Assembly (NCBI GenBank): GCA_050249455.1
Contig: JBFWQM010000019.1
Coordinates: 1 to 36,875, forward strand
Direction: 5' to 3'
Source of the DNA: JBFWQM01 sp050249455
Lineage (GTDB): Bacteria; Pseudomonadota; Alphaproteobacteria; MPNO01; VGEU01
DNA: 36,875 nt
Under the pieces are notes generated by a model, which saw only the letters and a list, made by a program, of their open reading frames with translations, was not told where the DNA came from and did not search any database. Of the stretch, positions 8,103 to 16,933 are shown piece by piece (position 1 is the first letter of the stretch; the number at the start of each line of letters is the position of its first letter). The translations under genes and the position numbers were made by a program.

Positions 8103-9833
8103 TCAGCTCTTGCCTTCCTCGGTGTCGCGCTCGCGGGTGGCGCGGTTGAGCGCGGCGCCCAGGATGTCGCCCAGGCTGGCGCCGGAGTCCGACGAGCCGT
8201 ACTCGGCCATCGCCTGCTTCTCCTCCTCGACCTCGTAGGCCTTGATCGAGAGGGTGAGCTTGCGCTCCTTGCCGTCGATGTTGATGATCTTGGCGTCCAG
8301 GCGGTCGCCCGGGGCGAACCGGTCGGGGCGCTGCTCCGACCGCTCGCGCGACAGCTCGGCGCGGCGGATGAAGCCGGGCAGGCTGCCCGACACCAGCACC
8401 TCGATGCCGTTCTCCTGGATGGCGGTGACCTGGCACGTCACGGTCTCGCCCTTCTTGATGCCCTTCATCACGCTCTCGAGCGGGTCGGACGAGAGCTGCT
8501 TGATGCCGAGCGAGATGCGCTCCTTCTCCGGATCGACGTCGAGCACCTTGGCCTTGACGCGGTCGCCCTTCTTGAAGGCCTTGATCGCCTCGTCGCCGGT
8601 CTTCGACCAGTCGAGGTCGGAGAGGTGGACCATGCCGTCCAGCTCCTCGGTGAGGCCGATGAACAGCCCGAACTCGGTGATGTTCTTGATCTCGCCCTCG
8701 ATCTCGGAGCCGACCGGGTGCTTGGAAACGAACGAGTCCCACGGGTTGTCGTTGACCTGCTTCAGGCCCAGGGAGATGCGGCGCTTCTGCGGGTCGACCT
8801 CCAGCACCATCACCTCGACCTCCTGGCTGGTCGAGACGATCTTGCCGGGGTGCACGTTCTTCTTGGTCCAGCTCATCTCGGAGACGTGGACCAGGCCCTC
8901 GACGCCGGGCTCAAGCTCGACGAAGGCGCCGTAGTCGGTGATGTTCGAGACGCGGCCCTTGAACTTGGTGCTGACCGGGTACTTGATCTCGACGCCTTCC
9001 CACGGGTCGGCCTCGAGCTGCTTCATGCCCAGCGAGATGCGCTGCGTCTCGGGGTTGTAGCGGATGACCTGGACCTTGACGGTCTGGCCGATGTTGAGCG
9101 CCTCCGACGGGTGGTTGATGCGCCGCCACGCGATATCGGTGACGTGCAGCAGGCCATCGACGCCGCCCAGGTCCACGAACGCGCCGTAGTCGGTGATGTT
9201 CTTGACCACGCCTTCCAGGACCTGGCCTTCCTTCAGGTTGGCCAGCAGCTCCGAGCGCTGCTCGGCGCGCGATTCCTCCAGCACGGCGCGGCGCGACACC
9301 ACGATGTTGCCGCGGCGGCGGTCCATCTTGAGGATCTGGAACGGTTGCGGCGAGCCCATCAGCGGGCCGATGTCGCGCACCGGGCGGATGTCGACCTGGC
9401 TGCCGGGCAGGAACGCGACCGCGCCGGACAGGTCGACCGTGAAGCCGCCCTTGACCCGGCCGAAGATCGTGCCGCTGACCCGCTGGGTGTCCTTGAACGC
9501 CTTCTCGAGCAGCGTCCACGCCTCCTCGCGGCGGGCGCGCTCGCGGCTTAGAACCGCCTCGCCGTTGCGGTCTTCCATCCGCTCGACGTAGACGTCCACC
9601 TTGTCGCCGGGCTGCACCTTGGCATCCTGGCCCGGGGTGGCGAATTCCTTCAGGGCGACCCTTCCCTCGGCCTTCAGGCCGACGTCGATGAGCACGGTGT
9701 CGTCCTCGACGGCAACTACCGTCCCCTTGACGACGGATCCCTCCACGGGACCGCCAATCGCAAAGGTTTCGTCAAGGAGGGCGGCAAAACTCTCGTCTGC
9801 CGCTTCACGGTAGGTTGCGGGTTCATTCGCCAT
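8103..9833 (-). CDS. rpsA: 30S ribosomal protein S1
   Basis: Binds mRNA on the 30S subunit and promotes initiation at structured messages. The 576-residue product contains six S1/OB-fold repeats. The best preserved are repeats three to five, recognisable by VVKNITDYGAFVDLGGVDG, VSNITDYGAFVELEPGVEG and IKNITEFGLFIGLTEELDG, each followed by an HVSDL-like segment and an RISLGxKQ end. The start MANEPATYREA at 9833 has AGGA eight bases upstream; the open frame 13 codons further up has no comparable site. It follows cmk by 81 bases, as in most proteobacteria, and ends at an intrinsic terminator. Confidence 0.97.
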   Translation of the reverse strand: MANEPATYREAADESFAALLDETFAIGGPVEGSVVKGTVVAVEDDTVLIDVGLKAEGRVALKEFATPGQDAKVQPGDKVDVYVERMEDRNGEAVLSRERARREEAWTLLEKAFKDTQRVSGTIFGRVKGGFTVDLSGAVAFLPGSQVDIRPVRDIGPLMGSPQPFQILKMDRRRGNIVVSRRAVLEESRAEQRSELLANLKEGQVLEGVVKNITDYGAFVDLGGVDGLLHVTDIAWRRINHPSEALNIGQTVKVQVIRYNPETQRISLGMKQLEADPWEGVEIKYPVSTKFKGRVSNITDYGAFVELEPGVEGLVHVSEMSWTKKNVHPGKIVSTSQEVEVMVLEVDPQKRRISLGLKQVNDNPWDSFVSKHPVGSEIEGEIKNITEFGLFIGLTEELDGMVHLSDLDWSKTGDEAIKAFKKGDRVKAKVLDVDPEKERISLGIKQLSSDPLESVMKGIKKGETVTCQVTAIQENGIEVLVSGSLPGFIRRAELSRERSEQRPDRFAPGDRLDAKIINIDGKERKLTLSIKAYEVEEEKQAMAEYGSSDSGASLGDILGAALNRATRERDTEEGKS

Positions 9834-9914
9834 GCGTCGATCCTGTCTCGTTGCGACCTCAAGAGGGGCCAAGGGGCTTGCGCCCGGGTGAACAAACGCA
9901 CCGGCCGCGGCGGG

Positions 9915-10583
9915 TCAGGCCCGTCGCGGCGCCGGTGCAATTCCTTTCGACAGGACGAAGGCGAGGGCAGCTTCGAACGCGCCGTCCGCATCGAGCGCGG
10001 TGGTGTCGAGCACGAAGGCGTCGCCCGCCGGAACCAGCGGTGCGATGGCGCGACCGCGGTCGTGCGCATCCCGCTGCTTCATGTCCTGCAGAACGCGCGC
10101 AGGTATAGCCGGAAGGCCCTTTTCCTGCAACTCCTTAACCCGGCGGCCGGCGCGCACCTCGACGGCCGCCTCGACGAAGATCTTGCACGGGGCGCCGGGA
10201 CAGATGACGGTCCCGATGTCGCGGCCGTCCAGCACCGCCCCCGGGGCGCCGCCCGGCGGAGCGGCGGCGAACCGCCGCTGCAGGTCGATCAGGGCGGCCC
10301 GCACCGCCGGAATCGCGGCCACCAGGGCGGCGGCGGTGGCGGTCGCCTCGTCGCGCAGCGCCGGGTCCGCCAGCCGCGACAGGTCGAGCCCGGTTGCCGC
10401 CCGGGTGCCGGCCGCCGGGTCGGCCGGGTCGCCGCCGGCGCGCAGCACCGCCAGCCCGACCGCGCGGTAGAGCAGGCCGGTGTCCAGGTAGGCGAAGCCG
10501 AAATGCGCCGCCAGCCGGCGGGCCAGGGTGCCCTTGCCGCTGGCCGCCGGGCCGTCGATGGCGATGACGGGACGATCCGGCAC
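9915..10583 (-). CDS. cmk: (d)CMP kinase
   Basis: Phosphorylates CMP and dCMP using ATP. The 222-residue product has the P-loop GPAASGKGT (residues 11-19), the FAYLDTGLLYRAV nucleoside-binding segment, LDGRDIGT and the C-terminal RDAHDRGRAIAPL motif of the family. It starts with GTG at 10583, six bases after an AGG and just past the aroA stop at 10590, so it is probably co-transcribed with aroA and rpsA. Confidence 0.96.
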   Translation of the reverse strand: MPDRPVIAIDGPAASGKGTLARRLAAHFGFAYLDTGLLYRAVGLAVLRAGGDPADPAAGTRAATGLDLSRLADPALRDEATATAAALVAAIPAVRAALIDLQRRFAAAPPGGAPGAVLDGRDIGTVICPGAPCKIFVEAAVEVRAGRRVKELQEKGLPAIPARVLQDMKQRDAHDRGRAIAPLVPAGDAFVLDTTALDADGAFEAALAFVLSKGIAPAPRRA

Positions 10584-10589
10584 GAAGAC

Positions 10590-11918
10590 CTAGTCCGCCG
10601 GCCCGATTGCCGCGCCCAGCCCGTTCATCAGGTTGACGAAATCGGGGAAGCTGGTGGCGATCGGCCGTCCGTCGTCGACGACGACCGGCCGCCGGGCGGC
10701 CATGCCCAAGACCAGGAAGGCCATGGCGATGCGGTGGTCCAGCCGGGTCTCGATCCGGGCGCCGCCGGGCGGCGGGCCGCCGGCGCCGTCCACGACCAGG
10801 TCGTCGCCTTCGATCGACACTGTCGCGCCGCACGCGGCGAGGCCCTGGGCGATGCCGGCCAGCCGGTCGCTTTCCTTGACCCTGAGCTCGGCCAGCCCGC
10901 GCATCCGGGTGCGGCCCTTCGCGAACGCCGCGGCGACGGCCAGGACGGGGTATTCGTCGATCATCGCCGGCGCCCGCTCGGGCGGCACGTCGATGCCGTT
11001 CAGCATGCCCGCCCGCACCCGCAGGTCGGCGACCGGCTCGCCCGCTTCCTCGCGCCGGTTGTCGAAGGCGATGTCCGCCCCCATCTCGGTCAGGGTCTGG
11101 AACAGCCCGGCGCGCAGCGGGTTCAGCCCGACGTTGTGGACCACCACCTCCGACCCCGGCACCAGCAGCGCGGCGACGGCGGGGAAGGCGGCCGACGACG
11201 GGTCGCCCGGCACGGTCACCGGCCGCGCCGCCAGCTCCGGCCAGCCCTTGACGGTGATGGTGCGGGCGCCGTTGGCGCCGGCCGTCACCGCCACGTCGGC
11301 GCCGAAGTGGCGCAGCATCAGCTCGGTGTGGTCGCGGCTGGCCTGGCGCTCGATCACCGTGGTCTCGCCCGGCGCGTTGAGGCCGGCCAGCAGCACGGCG
11401 GACTTGATCTGGGCCGACGGAACCGGGGTCTCGTAGACGATCGGCACCGGCTCGGCGGCGCCGGTGACGGCCAGCGGCATGCGCCCGCCGTCGCGCATCA
11501 GGAAGCTGGCGCCCATGCGCTCCAGCGGCGTCGCGACGCGGCCCATAGGCCGGCTGCGCAGCGAGGCGTCGCCGGTCATGTGGGCGGTCATCGGGTGGGT
11601 GGCGATCAGGCCGAGGAGGAGCCGCGCCGAGGTGCCGGAGTTGCCGAGGTCGAGGACGCCGTCCGGCTCCGCCAGGCCGCCGACCCCGACGCCGCGCACC
11701 CGCCAGCGGCCGCCGGCGTCCGGTCCGGCGGCGACGCCCATGGCGCGGACCGCGGCGGCGGTGCAGTGGACGTCCTCGGACTCGAGCAGGCCGTCGATCA
11801 CGGTCTCGCCGACCGCGATGGCGCCGATCATCAGCGCCCGGTGCGAGATGGACTTGTCGCCCGGCACCCGCGCCGCGCCGCGCAGGGCGGCGACCGGGCC
11901 GGAGGTCAGCGCGTTCAC
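10590..11918 (-). CDS. aroA: 3-phosphoshikimate 1-carboxyvinyltransferase (EPSP synthase)
   Basis: Transfers the enolpyruvyl group of PEP to shikimate 3-phosphate. The 442-residue product has the GDKSISHR start motif (Lys22), GNSGTSARL, SAQIKSAVLL, RDHTELML, MIDEYP and ELRVKESDR. The GDKS, SAQxK and RxHxE patterns are those described for class II (CP4-like) enzymes, but Gly95 is kept in GNSGT and the NxTR pattern appears as NPLR. GTG 11918 is chosen because GGAG lies six bases before it and the family begins there; the frame extends 40 codons upstream with unrelated sequence. It heads the aroA-cmk-rpsA run. Confidence 0.95.
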   Translation of the reverse strand: MNALTSGPVAALRGAARVPGDKSISHRALMIGAIAVGETVIDGLLESEDVHCTAAAVRAMGVAAGPDAGGRWRVRGVGVGGLAEPDGVLDLGNSGTSARLLLGLIATHPMTAHMTGDASLRSRPMGRVATPLERMGASFLMRDGGRMPLAVTGAAEPVPIVYETPVPSAQIKSAVLLAGLNAPGETTVIERQASRDHTELMLRHFGADVAVTAGANGARTITVKGWPELAARPVTVPGDPSSAAFPAVAALLVPGSEVVVHNVGLNPLRAGLFQTLTEMGADIAFDNRREEAGEPVADLRVRAGMLNGIDVPPERAPAMIDEYPVLAVAAAFAKGRTRMRGLAELRVKESDRLAGIAQGLAACGATVSIEGDDLVVDGAGGPPPGGARIETRLDHRIAMAFLVLGMAARRPVVVDDGRPIATSFPDFVNLMNGLGAAIGPAD

Positions 11919-12073
11919 CGGCGTCTCCGTGGCTTGCAGGGCGCCTGTGTAGCACGGCCGCGCCGGCGGCGAACAGCCGCGCCGCCGCGGCGGCGCCAGG
12001 ACGGAATTAATTTTGACAGCCGCGGGGGTTCGTGGCAAACGACGCGGCCACCCTGCCCGACTTGGAGGACATC

Positions 12074-12409
12074 GTGTCGAAGCCCGAATGGGGTATGAAG
12101 CGCACGTGCCAAAGCTGCGGGTCGCGGTTCTACGACCTGCTGCGCAGCCCGATCATCTGTCCCAAGTGCGGGGCCGAGTTCGACCCGCTGGCCAACCTGC
12201 GCCCGCGCCGCGGCCGCGGCGCCGCGGAGGCCAAGGAGCGCCGCGAGCGCGAGGCCGCCGTGCCGGAGGAGGTGGCCCCCGCCGCGGAGGCGGAGGAGGA
12301 GCTCGTGGAAGAAGCCGAGGGGGAGGACGAGGACATCATCGAGGACGCCTCCGAGCTCGGCGACGAGGACGTGGAGGTGATCGAGGGCGACGACGAGGAC
12401 GAGCGCTGA
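12074..12409 (+). CDS. TIGR02300 / FYDLN-type zinc-ribbon protein with acidic tail
   Basis: A 111-residue protein of unknown function from a family almost confined to alphaproteobacteria. Residues 1-40 hold a zinc ribbon (Cys12, Cys15, Cys29, Cys32) around the RFYDLLRSPIICPKCG segment; the rest is a basic linker followed by about 55 residues dominated by Glu and Asp. GTG 12074 is chosen because it matches the family start KPEWGMKRTC and GGAGG lies six bases before it. An in-frame GTG at 12032 would add 14 residues. The gene diverges from aroA and precedes tRNA-Ala. The fold suggests nucleic-acid or protein binding, but no role is established. Confidence 0.85.
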   Translation: MSKPEWGMKRTCQSCGSRFYDLLRSPIICPKCGAEFDPLANLRPRRGRGAAEAKERREREAAVPEEVAPAAEAEEELVEEAEGEDEDIIEDASELGDEDVEVIEGDDEDER

Positions 12410-12513
12410 TCCGCGCCCGCCGCGATTTTTCCCTTGCGGCGCGCTTAGGCGTTTCAGTAGCTTGACGCCCGCATCCGCCGTCCCGACGTCCGGGTGGCGG
12501 CACGGTATTCCCA

Positions 12514-12589
<76 letters not shown>

Positions 12590-12595
12590 GTTCGG

Positions 12596-12624
12596 AAGGC
12601 CCGGCCGGCGACGGCCGGGCCTTT
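12596..12624 (+). terminator. Intrinsic terminator after tRNA-Ala
   Basis: A perfect 12-bp stem (AAGGCCCGGCCG, loop GCGA, its complement) ending in TTT begins seven bases after the tRNA. Its flanking A and T pairs make it nearly symmetrical, so it could also stop the convergent TPR gene whose stop is at 12639. Confidence 0.85.
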
Positions 12625-12638
12625 CGATTCCGGGGTGC

Positions 12639-14447
12639 CTACGCCGTAAAGATCCCGCCGGCCCACGCCGCCGCCCGCCGCATCGCATCGTCCCAGCCGT
12701 CGGGGCCGTCGAGGCGGATCAGGCGCGCGGTCGGGTACCACGTGCTGTCGTCGCGGTCGCGCAGCCAGCGCCAGTCGAGGCCGATGGCGGGCAGGATGAC
12801 GGCGACAGGCTTGCCCATCGCGCCGGCCAGGTGGACGACGGAGGTGTCGACCGCCACCACCGCGTCGAGCTGGGCGACCAGAGCCGCGGTGTCGGCGAAA
12901 TCGCCCAGGCCGGCCTCGAAGCGGCGCATCGCGGGATGCGCGGCGAGGAACGGCTCGTCGATCGGCGGGACCGACTTCTGCAGGCTGACCACGGTGCCGG
13001 CGGCATCCAGCAGCGGCGCGAAGCGCGCCGCGCGGGTCGACCGGAAGCGATCGTTCTTGTGCCGCGGGTCGCCGGACCACGCGATGCCGATCCGCGGCCG
13101 CGGCGCGCCGTCCAGCCGGCCCGCCCAGGCGGCGGCGCGCTCGACCGGCGGCGCCAGGTAGGGCACGGCGGCCGGGACCGTCGCGGCATCGGTGCCGAAC
13201 GCCAGCGGCAGGCTGAGCAGCGGGCAGTGCAGGTCGAAGTCCGGCAGCGCGTCGCCGCGGCGGACGATCGCCGCCACGCCGTCGAGCCCGGCCAGCAGCG
13301 GCGCCAGCGCCGCCTGGACTTCCAGCACGACCCGCGCGCCGGCGCGCGCCACCAGCGGCACGTAGCGGCAGAACTGCAGGGTGTCGCCCAGCCCCTGCTC
13401 GGCGTGCAGCAGGATGGTGCGGCCGGCGAGATCGGCGTCGCCGCGCCACAGCGGCTGCGCGAAGGCGCGGAAGTCGCCGGCCAGCAGCGCCGTCTTCCAG
13501 CGCCACTCGTGGAGCGGCCAGCCGCCGGCGAAGTCGCCCGCCATCAACCGGCAGACGCCCTCGTTCCAGTAGGCGTCGGCGTGGCCGGGGCGCGCCGCCT
13601 GCGCCTGCCGGTAGCTCGCCGCCGCCTCGTCGAGGCGCCCGAGGTCGATCAGGACGTTGCCGCGGTTGGCCAGCGCCTCGGCCAGACCCGGCCGCGCGGC
13701 CAAAGCGGCATCGTAGCTGGCGAGCGCCGCGTCCGGCCGGCCGAGCGCGGCCAGCGCGTTGCCGCGCCCGGTCAGGCCGTCGGGATGCAGCGGCTGCAGC
13801 GCCAGCGCGCGGTCGAAGGCATCGAGCGCGTCGTCCGGCCGGCCCAGGCGCAGCAGCGCGTTGCCGCGGCCGCGGTGGGCGTCGGGGTTGCCGTCGCGCA
13901 GCGCCAGCGCGCGGTCGAAGGCGGCCAGCGCCTCGCCGTCGCGCGCGAGGTCGAGCAGCGCGATGCCGCGGTTGTAGTGCGCCTCGGCCATGTCGGGCTG
14001 CAGCGCGATGGCGCGGTCGTAGCCGGCCAGCGCCTCGGCGATGCGGCCCAGCCGCTTCAGCGCGACGGCGCGATCGTTGTGCGCCGCGGCGTCGGCGGGG
14101 CGCAGCGCGACGGCGCGGTCGTAGCTCGCGACCGCCTCGGCGAGCCGGCCGAGGTCCTTCAGCGCGTCGCCCAGGCCGTGGTGCGCCGGCGCGCTCGTCG
14201 CATCCAGGCGGATGGCGTCGCGGAACAGGGCGGCGGCGGCCTCATGGTCGCCCTGCTGCGCCGTCAGCACGCCGAGCAGCCGGGTCGCGTCGAAGCGCAG
14301 CGCCCGCGGCGCGTCCGACGTGCGCGCCAGCACGGCGCGGTAGTGCACCGCCGCCTCGTCGAGACGGCCGGCGCGGTGCAGCTCGAAAGCGCGGCGGAAG
14401 CCGGCCGCCGCTGCCGGCGGCCGGCGCGGCGGCACGCGGTCGTTCAT
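12639..14447 (-). CDS. TPR-repeat protein with C-terminal glycosyltransferase-like domain
   Basis: A 602-residue protein. Residues about 17-310 form a run of roughly eight to nine tetratricopeptide repeats with the usual 34-residue period and motifs such as NRGIALLDL and DALDAFDRALAL. Residues about 310-602 resemble the ADP-heptose/O-GlcNAc transferase-like domain attached to many bacterial TPR proteins, with WPLHEWRW, GLGDTLQFCRY, IGIAWSGDP and VDTSVVHLAGAMG. The start at ATG 14447 skips a 21-codon upstream extension of unrelated sequence. No signal peptide is visible. It is probably a glycosyltransferase, but donor and acceptor are unknown. It ends convergently with tRNA-Ala. Confidence 0.85.
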   Translation of the reverse strand: MNDRVPPRRPPAAAAGFRRAFELHRAGRLDEAAVHYRAVLARTSDAPRALRFDATRLLGVLTAQQGDHEAAAALFRDAIRLDATSAPAHHGLGDALKDLGRLAEAVASYDRAVALRPADAAAHNDRAVALKRLGRIAEALAGYDRAIALQPDMAEAHYNRGIALLDLARDGEALAAFDRALALRDGNPDAHRGRGNALLRLGRPDDALDAFDRALALQPLHPDGLTGRGNALAALGRPDAALASYDAALAARPGLAEALANRGNVLIDLGRLDEAAASYRQAQAARPGHADAYWNEGVCRLMAGDFAGGWPLHEWRWKTALLAGDFRAFAQPLWRGDADLAGRTILLHAEQGLGDTLQFCRYVPLVARAGARVVLEVQAALAPLLAGLDGVAAIVRRGDALPDFDLHCPLLSLPLAFGTDAATVPAAVPYLAPPVERAAAWAGRLDGAPRPRIGIAWSGDPRHKNDRFRSTRAARFAPLLDAAGTVVSLQKSVPPIDEPFLAAHPAMRRFEAGLGDFADTAALVAQLDAVVAVDTSVVHLAGAMGKPVAVILPAIGLDWRWLRDRDDSTWYPTARLIRLDGPDGWDDAMRRAAAWAGGIFTA

Positions 14448-14518
14448 CTGCCGGGGGCGCTCCGTCGGTCCGATCCCGCTTCCTGTAGAGCAGCCGCCGG
14501 CCCGGCACAAGCCGGGGG

Positions 14519-14926
14519 TCAGCCCTCGAAGCGCTCCAGGGTGACGTCGCGGCGCGCGGTCTGCAGCGACACCGTGAACCCGGCGATGACGTCAATAAAC
14601 GACATCAGGGTCAGCAGGAAGAAGGTCGAGGTTGCCATGCGCGGCAGCAGCACGAACTCCAACAGGCAGACCACGAACACCGACATCGACAGGATGTGGT
14701 CGACCACCGCCGCCGCCGACGTGCGGGTCGCCTTCAGGATCTCGACGAACAGGAACACCAGCGCCGCCGCGACCAGCAGGTCGCCGGCCGCCAGCGTCCA
14801 CGTCGCCAGCGACGGCAGCCCGAACGAGACCACCGCCGCATCGACCGCCGGGCCGGTGACGTAGACCATCAGGTTGTAGACGGCCACGACGAAGGCGATC
14901 AGCGGAATGCTGCGCAGGATCGCCAT
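14519..14926 (-). CDS. Small hydrophobic membrane protein, unknown function
   Basis: A 135-residue protein with about four membrane segments (near residues 5-27, 42-64, 74-96 and 98-120), a short charged loop EILKATRTS and a charged C-terminus. I do not recognise a named family. It starts four bases after the aqpZ stop and is almost certainly co-transcribed with it. Confidence 0.75.
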   Translation of the reverse strand: MAILRSIPLIAFVVAVYNLMVYVTGPAVDAAVVSFGLPSLATWTLAAGDLLVAAALVFLFVEILKATRTSAAAVVDHILSMSVFVVCLLEFVLLPRMATSTFFLLTLMSFIDVIAGFTVSLQTARRDVTLERFEG

Positions 14927-14930
14927 CGGG

Positions 14931-15632
14931 CTATTTCTGCCCCGGACCGGCCAGCCAGCGATACACGGCGCCGCCCAGGATGCCGCCGGCGATCGGCGCC
15001 ACCCAGAACAGCCAAAGCTGCGCGATCGCCCAGCCGCCGACGAACACCGCCGGCCCGGTGGAGCGGGCGGGGTTCACCGAGGTGTTGGTGACCGGGATGC
15101 TGATGAGGTGGATCAGGGTCAGGCACAGGCCGATGGCGATCGGCGCGAAGCCCGCCGGCGCGCGCTTGTCGGTCGCGCCCATGATGACGAATAGAAAGGC
15201 GAACGTCATGACCACCTCGCACACCAGGCCGGCGGTCAGGCTGTACTTGCCGGGCGAGTAGTCGTCGTAGCCGTTGGACGCCAGCCCGCCGGCCAGCTCG
15301 AACCCGGCCTTGCCGCTGGCGATCAGGTAGAGCACGCCGGCGCCGGCGATGCCGCCGATCACCTGCGCGACGATGTAGGGCACCACGTCGCCGGTCGGGC
15401 ACCGCCCGCCGGCCCACAGGCCGAGCGTCACCGCCGGGTTGAGGTGGCAGCCCGAGATGTGGCCGATCGCGTACGCCATCGTCAGCACGGTCAGGCCGAA
15501 CGCCAGCGACACCCCGACCAGGCCGATGCCGACCTGCGGGAATGCCGCGGCCAGCACGGCGCTGCCGCAGCCGCCCAGCACCAGCCAGAAGGTTCCGATC
15601 GCCTCGGCGATCAGCCTGCGTTGCATGTCCAT
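14931..15632 (-). CDS. aqpZ: Aquaporin Z
   Basis: Tetrameric inner-membrane water channel. The 233-residue product has both NPA boxes (HLNPAVTLG at about 63-71 and SVNPARSTG at about 185-193). The selectivity-filter residues of E. coli AqpZ are all present as Phe45, His175, Thr184 and Arg190, so a water-selective rather than glycerol channel is expected. The N-terminus AEAIGTFWLVLGGCGSAVLA is nearly that of E. coli. ATG 15632 is used; a second ATG two codons on is possible. It leads a two-gene unit with the small membrane protein at 14519-14926 and diverges from the DUF4424 gene. Confidence 0.96.
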   Translation of the reverse strand: MDMQRRLIAEAIGTFWLVLGGCGSAVLAAAFPQVGIGLVGVSLAFGLTVLTMAYAIGHISGCHLNPAVTLGLWAGGRCPTGDVVPYIVAQVIGGIAGAGVLYLIASGKAGFELAGGLASNGYDDYSPGKYSLTAGLVCEVVMTFAFLFVIMGATDKRAPAGFAPIAIGLCLTLIHLISIPVTNTSVNPARSTGPAVFVGGWAIAQLWLFWVAPIAGGILGGAVYRWLAGPGQK

Positions 15633-15774
15633 CGCCCACCCCCATTCTTGGTTGCCTCAATTCTAGCACCACAATCGAATGGCGCACGCGTGACATTCGG
15701 GGGAACCTGGCATGCAGCCGGCGTCGCCGGGCCCGTCGTGGTCGAGCCGGCGCGATTCGCGCTAGTGTTCGGCC

Positions 15775-16779
15775 GTGACCCGCCTCCGCTTCATTGCCTG
15801 CGCTGCAGCGCTGCTGCTCGCCGCGGTCTCCGTGCCCGCGGCCGCGAACGATTCGACCGCCACGCTGGGCGCCGGCGGGCTGGAGCTGACCCGCACCGAC
15901 GCGATCGAGCTGCGCAGCGAGGACCTCGCGGTCAGCCGCGAGCAGGTCGCGATCCGCTACGAATTCTTCAACAAGTCGGCGCGCGAGGTCCGCACCCTGG
16001 TCGCCTTCCCGCTGCCGGCCGTCGACCTCGGCGACTACGCCGACATCGACATCAACGTGCCGTCCGACGACCCGGTGAACTTCGTCGGGTTCGCAGTCAA
16101 GGTGGACGGCCGGCCGGTCGTGCCGCGGGTGGAGGTGAAGGCCGAGCGCGACGGCCGCGACGTGACCCAGATGCTGAAGGACAGCAAGGTGCCGGTCAGT
16201 GCCTTCGCGCCGGCGCTGATCGATGCGCTGTGGGCGCTGCCCAAGGCGCAGCAGCGCGCGCTGTCCGACGCCGGCCTCGTCGAATACCAGCACGAATACA
16301 ACTCGGTGCGGCCGCTGTGGACCGCCCGGATCACGTATTTCTGGGAGATGGCGTTCCCGCCCGGCCGCGCCACGGTGGTGGAGCACACCTACGCGCCGGT
16401 CTACGGCACCCAGTTCGTCGGCGCCTGGACCCTGGACGACCCGTCGGAGGACGAGCGCAAGTGGCTGGCGCGCTACTGCGTCGACAACGCGATGCGCGCC
16501 GACCTGCGCAGCCGGATGGACGCCGGCGCCCAGGCGGGCGAGCCGGCCTACCTGCTGGCCGACACCATCGCCTACGTCCTGACCACGGCGCGCAACTGGC
16601 ACGGCCCGATCGGCCGCTTCCGGGTCACGCTCGATTCCGGCCACCCCGACAACCTGCTCGCCACCTGCCTCCCCGGCATCCGCAAGACCGGCCCGACGAC
16701 GTGGACGCTGGAGCGGCGCAACTACGTGCCGAAGGGCGAGCTCGACGTGCTGATCGTGCGCGGCGAGCCGACGCAGTGA
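15775..16779 (+). CDS. DUF4424-like secreted protein
   Basis: A 334-residue protein with a clear Sec signal peptide (hydrophobic residues 6-20, cleavage probably after AAAN). The mature part opens with STATLGAGGLELTRTDAIEL and contains YEFFNKSAREVRTLVAFPLP, both typical of the DUF4424 family of periplasmic proteins, and a YAPVYGTQF segment. The start is GTG 15775; the ribosome-binding site is weak. No biochemical role is known to me. A palindromic repeat follows it. Confidence 0.8.
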   Translation: MTRLRFIACAAALLLAAVSVPAAANDSTATLGAGGLELTRTDAIELRSEDLAVSREQVAIRYEFFNKSAREVRTLVAFPLPAVDLGDYADIDINVPSDDPVNFVGFAVKVDGRPVVPRVEVKAERDGRDVTQMLKDSKVPVSAFAPALIDALWALPKAQQRALSDAGLVEYQHEYNSVRPLWTARITYFWEMAFPPGRATVVEHTYAPVYGTQFVGAWTLDDPSEDERKWLARYCVDNAMRADLRSRMDAGAQAGEPAYLLADTIAYVLTTARNWHGPIGRFRVTLDSGHPDNLLATCLPGIRKTGPTTWTLERRNYVPKGELDVLIVRGEPTQ

Positions 16780-16810
16780 GCAGGTTGCGGCACCGCCCCG
16801 CGCGCGGAGA

Positions 16811-16896
16811 CACCTCCTCCCCCCAACCCCCTCCCACGAGCGGAGGGGGAGTCACGAGCCCCCTCCCCTCGTGGGAGGGGGTTGGGGGAGGGGGCG
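16811..16896. repeat. Palindromic repeat element, copy 3 (long form)
   Basis: Outer arms near 16817-16840 and 16868-16892 are a near-perfect inverted repeat of about 24 bp ending in CACGAG/CTCGTG, and an inner GGAGGGGG/CCCCCTCC inverted repeat lies between them. The left flank CGCGGAGAC is shared with copy 2. It fills most of the gap between the DUF4424 gene and the next membrane protein. Confidence 0.85.
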
Positions 16897-16933
16897 CCTC
16901 CATGGGAAAGGCGCCGCCGGCCGGCGCGGGCCG

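Noticed and set aside
7557..9551. Long open frame on the plus strand opposite sppA and rpsA
   Set aside because: The product is Arg/Asp/Val-rich with no recognisable domain and lies antisense to clear sppA and rpsA; it is a by-product of high GC content.
12013..12041. TTGACA as a promoter for the TIGR02300 gene
   Set aside because: The -35 match is perfect, but no convincing -10 hexamer lies 15-19 bases downstream, so I do not call it.
9888..12098. 736-codon plus-strand frame opposite cmk and aroA
   Set aside because: No domain, biased composition, and fully antisense to two well-supported genes.
14501..14516. Hairpin CCCGGC-ACAA-GCCGGG after the small membrane protein gene
   Set aside because: Only six base pairs and no T-run; too weak to call a terminator in this GC-rich sequence.
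16871..16933. N-terminal extension of the small membrane protein into the repeat
   Set aside because: The extra residues come from the G-rich repeat arm and have no resemblance to a protein start; ATG 16934 begins the hydrophobic protein directly.
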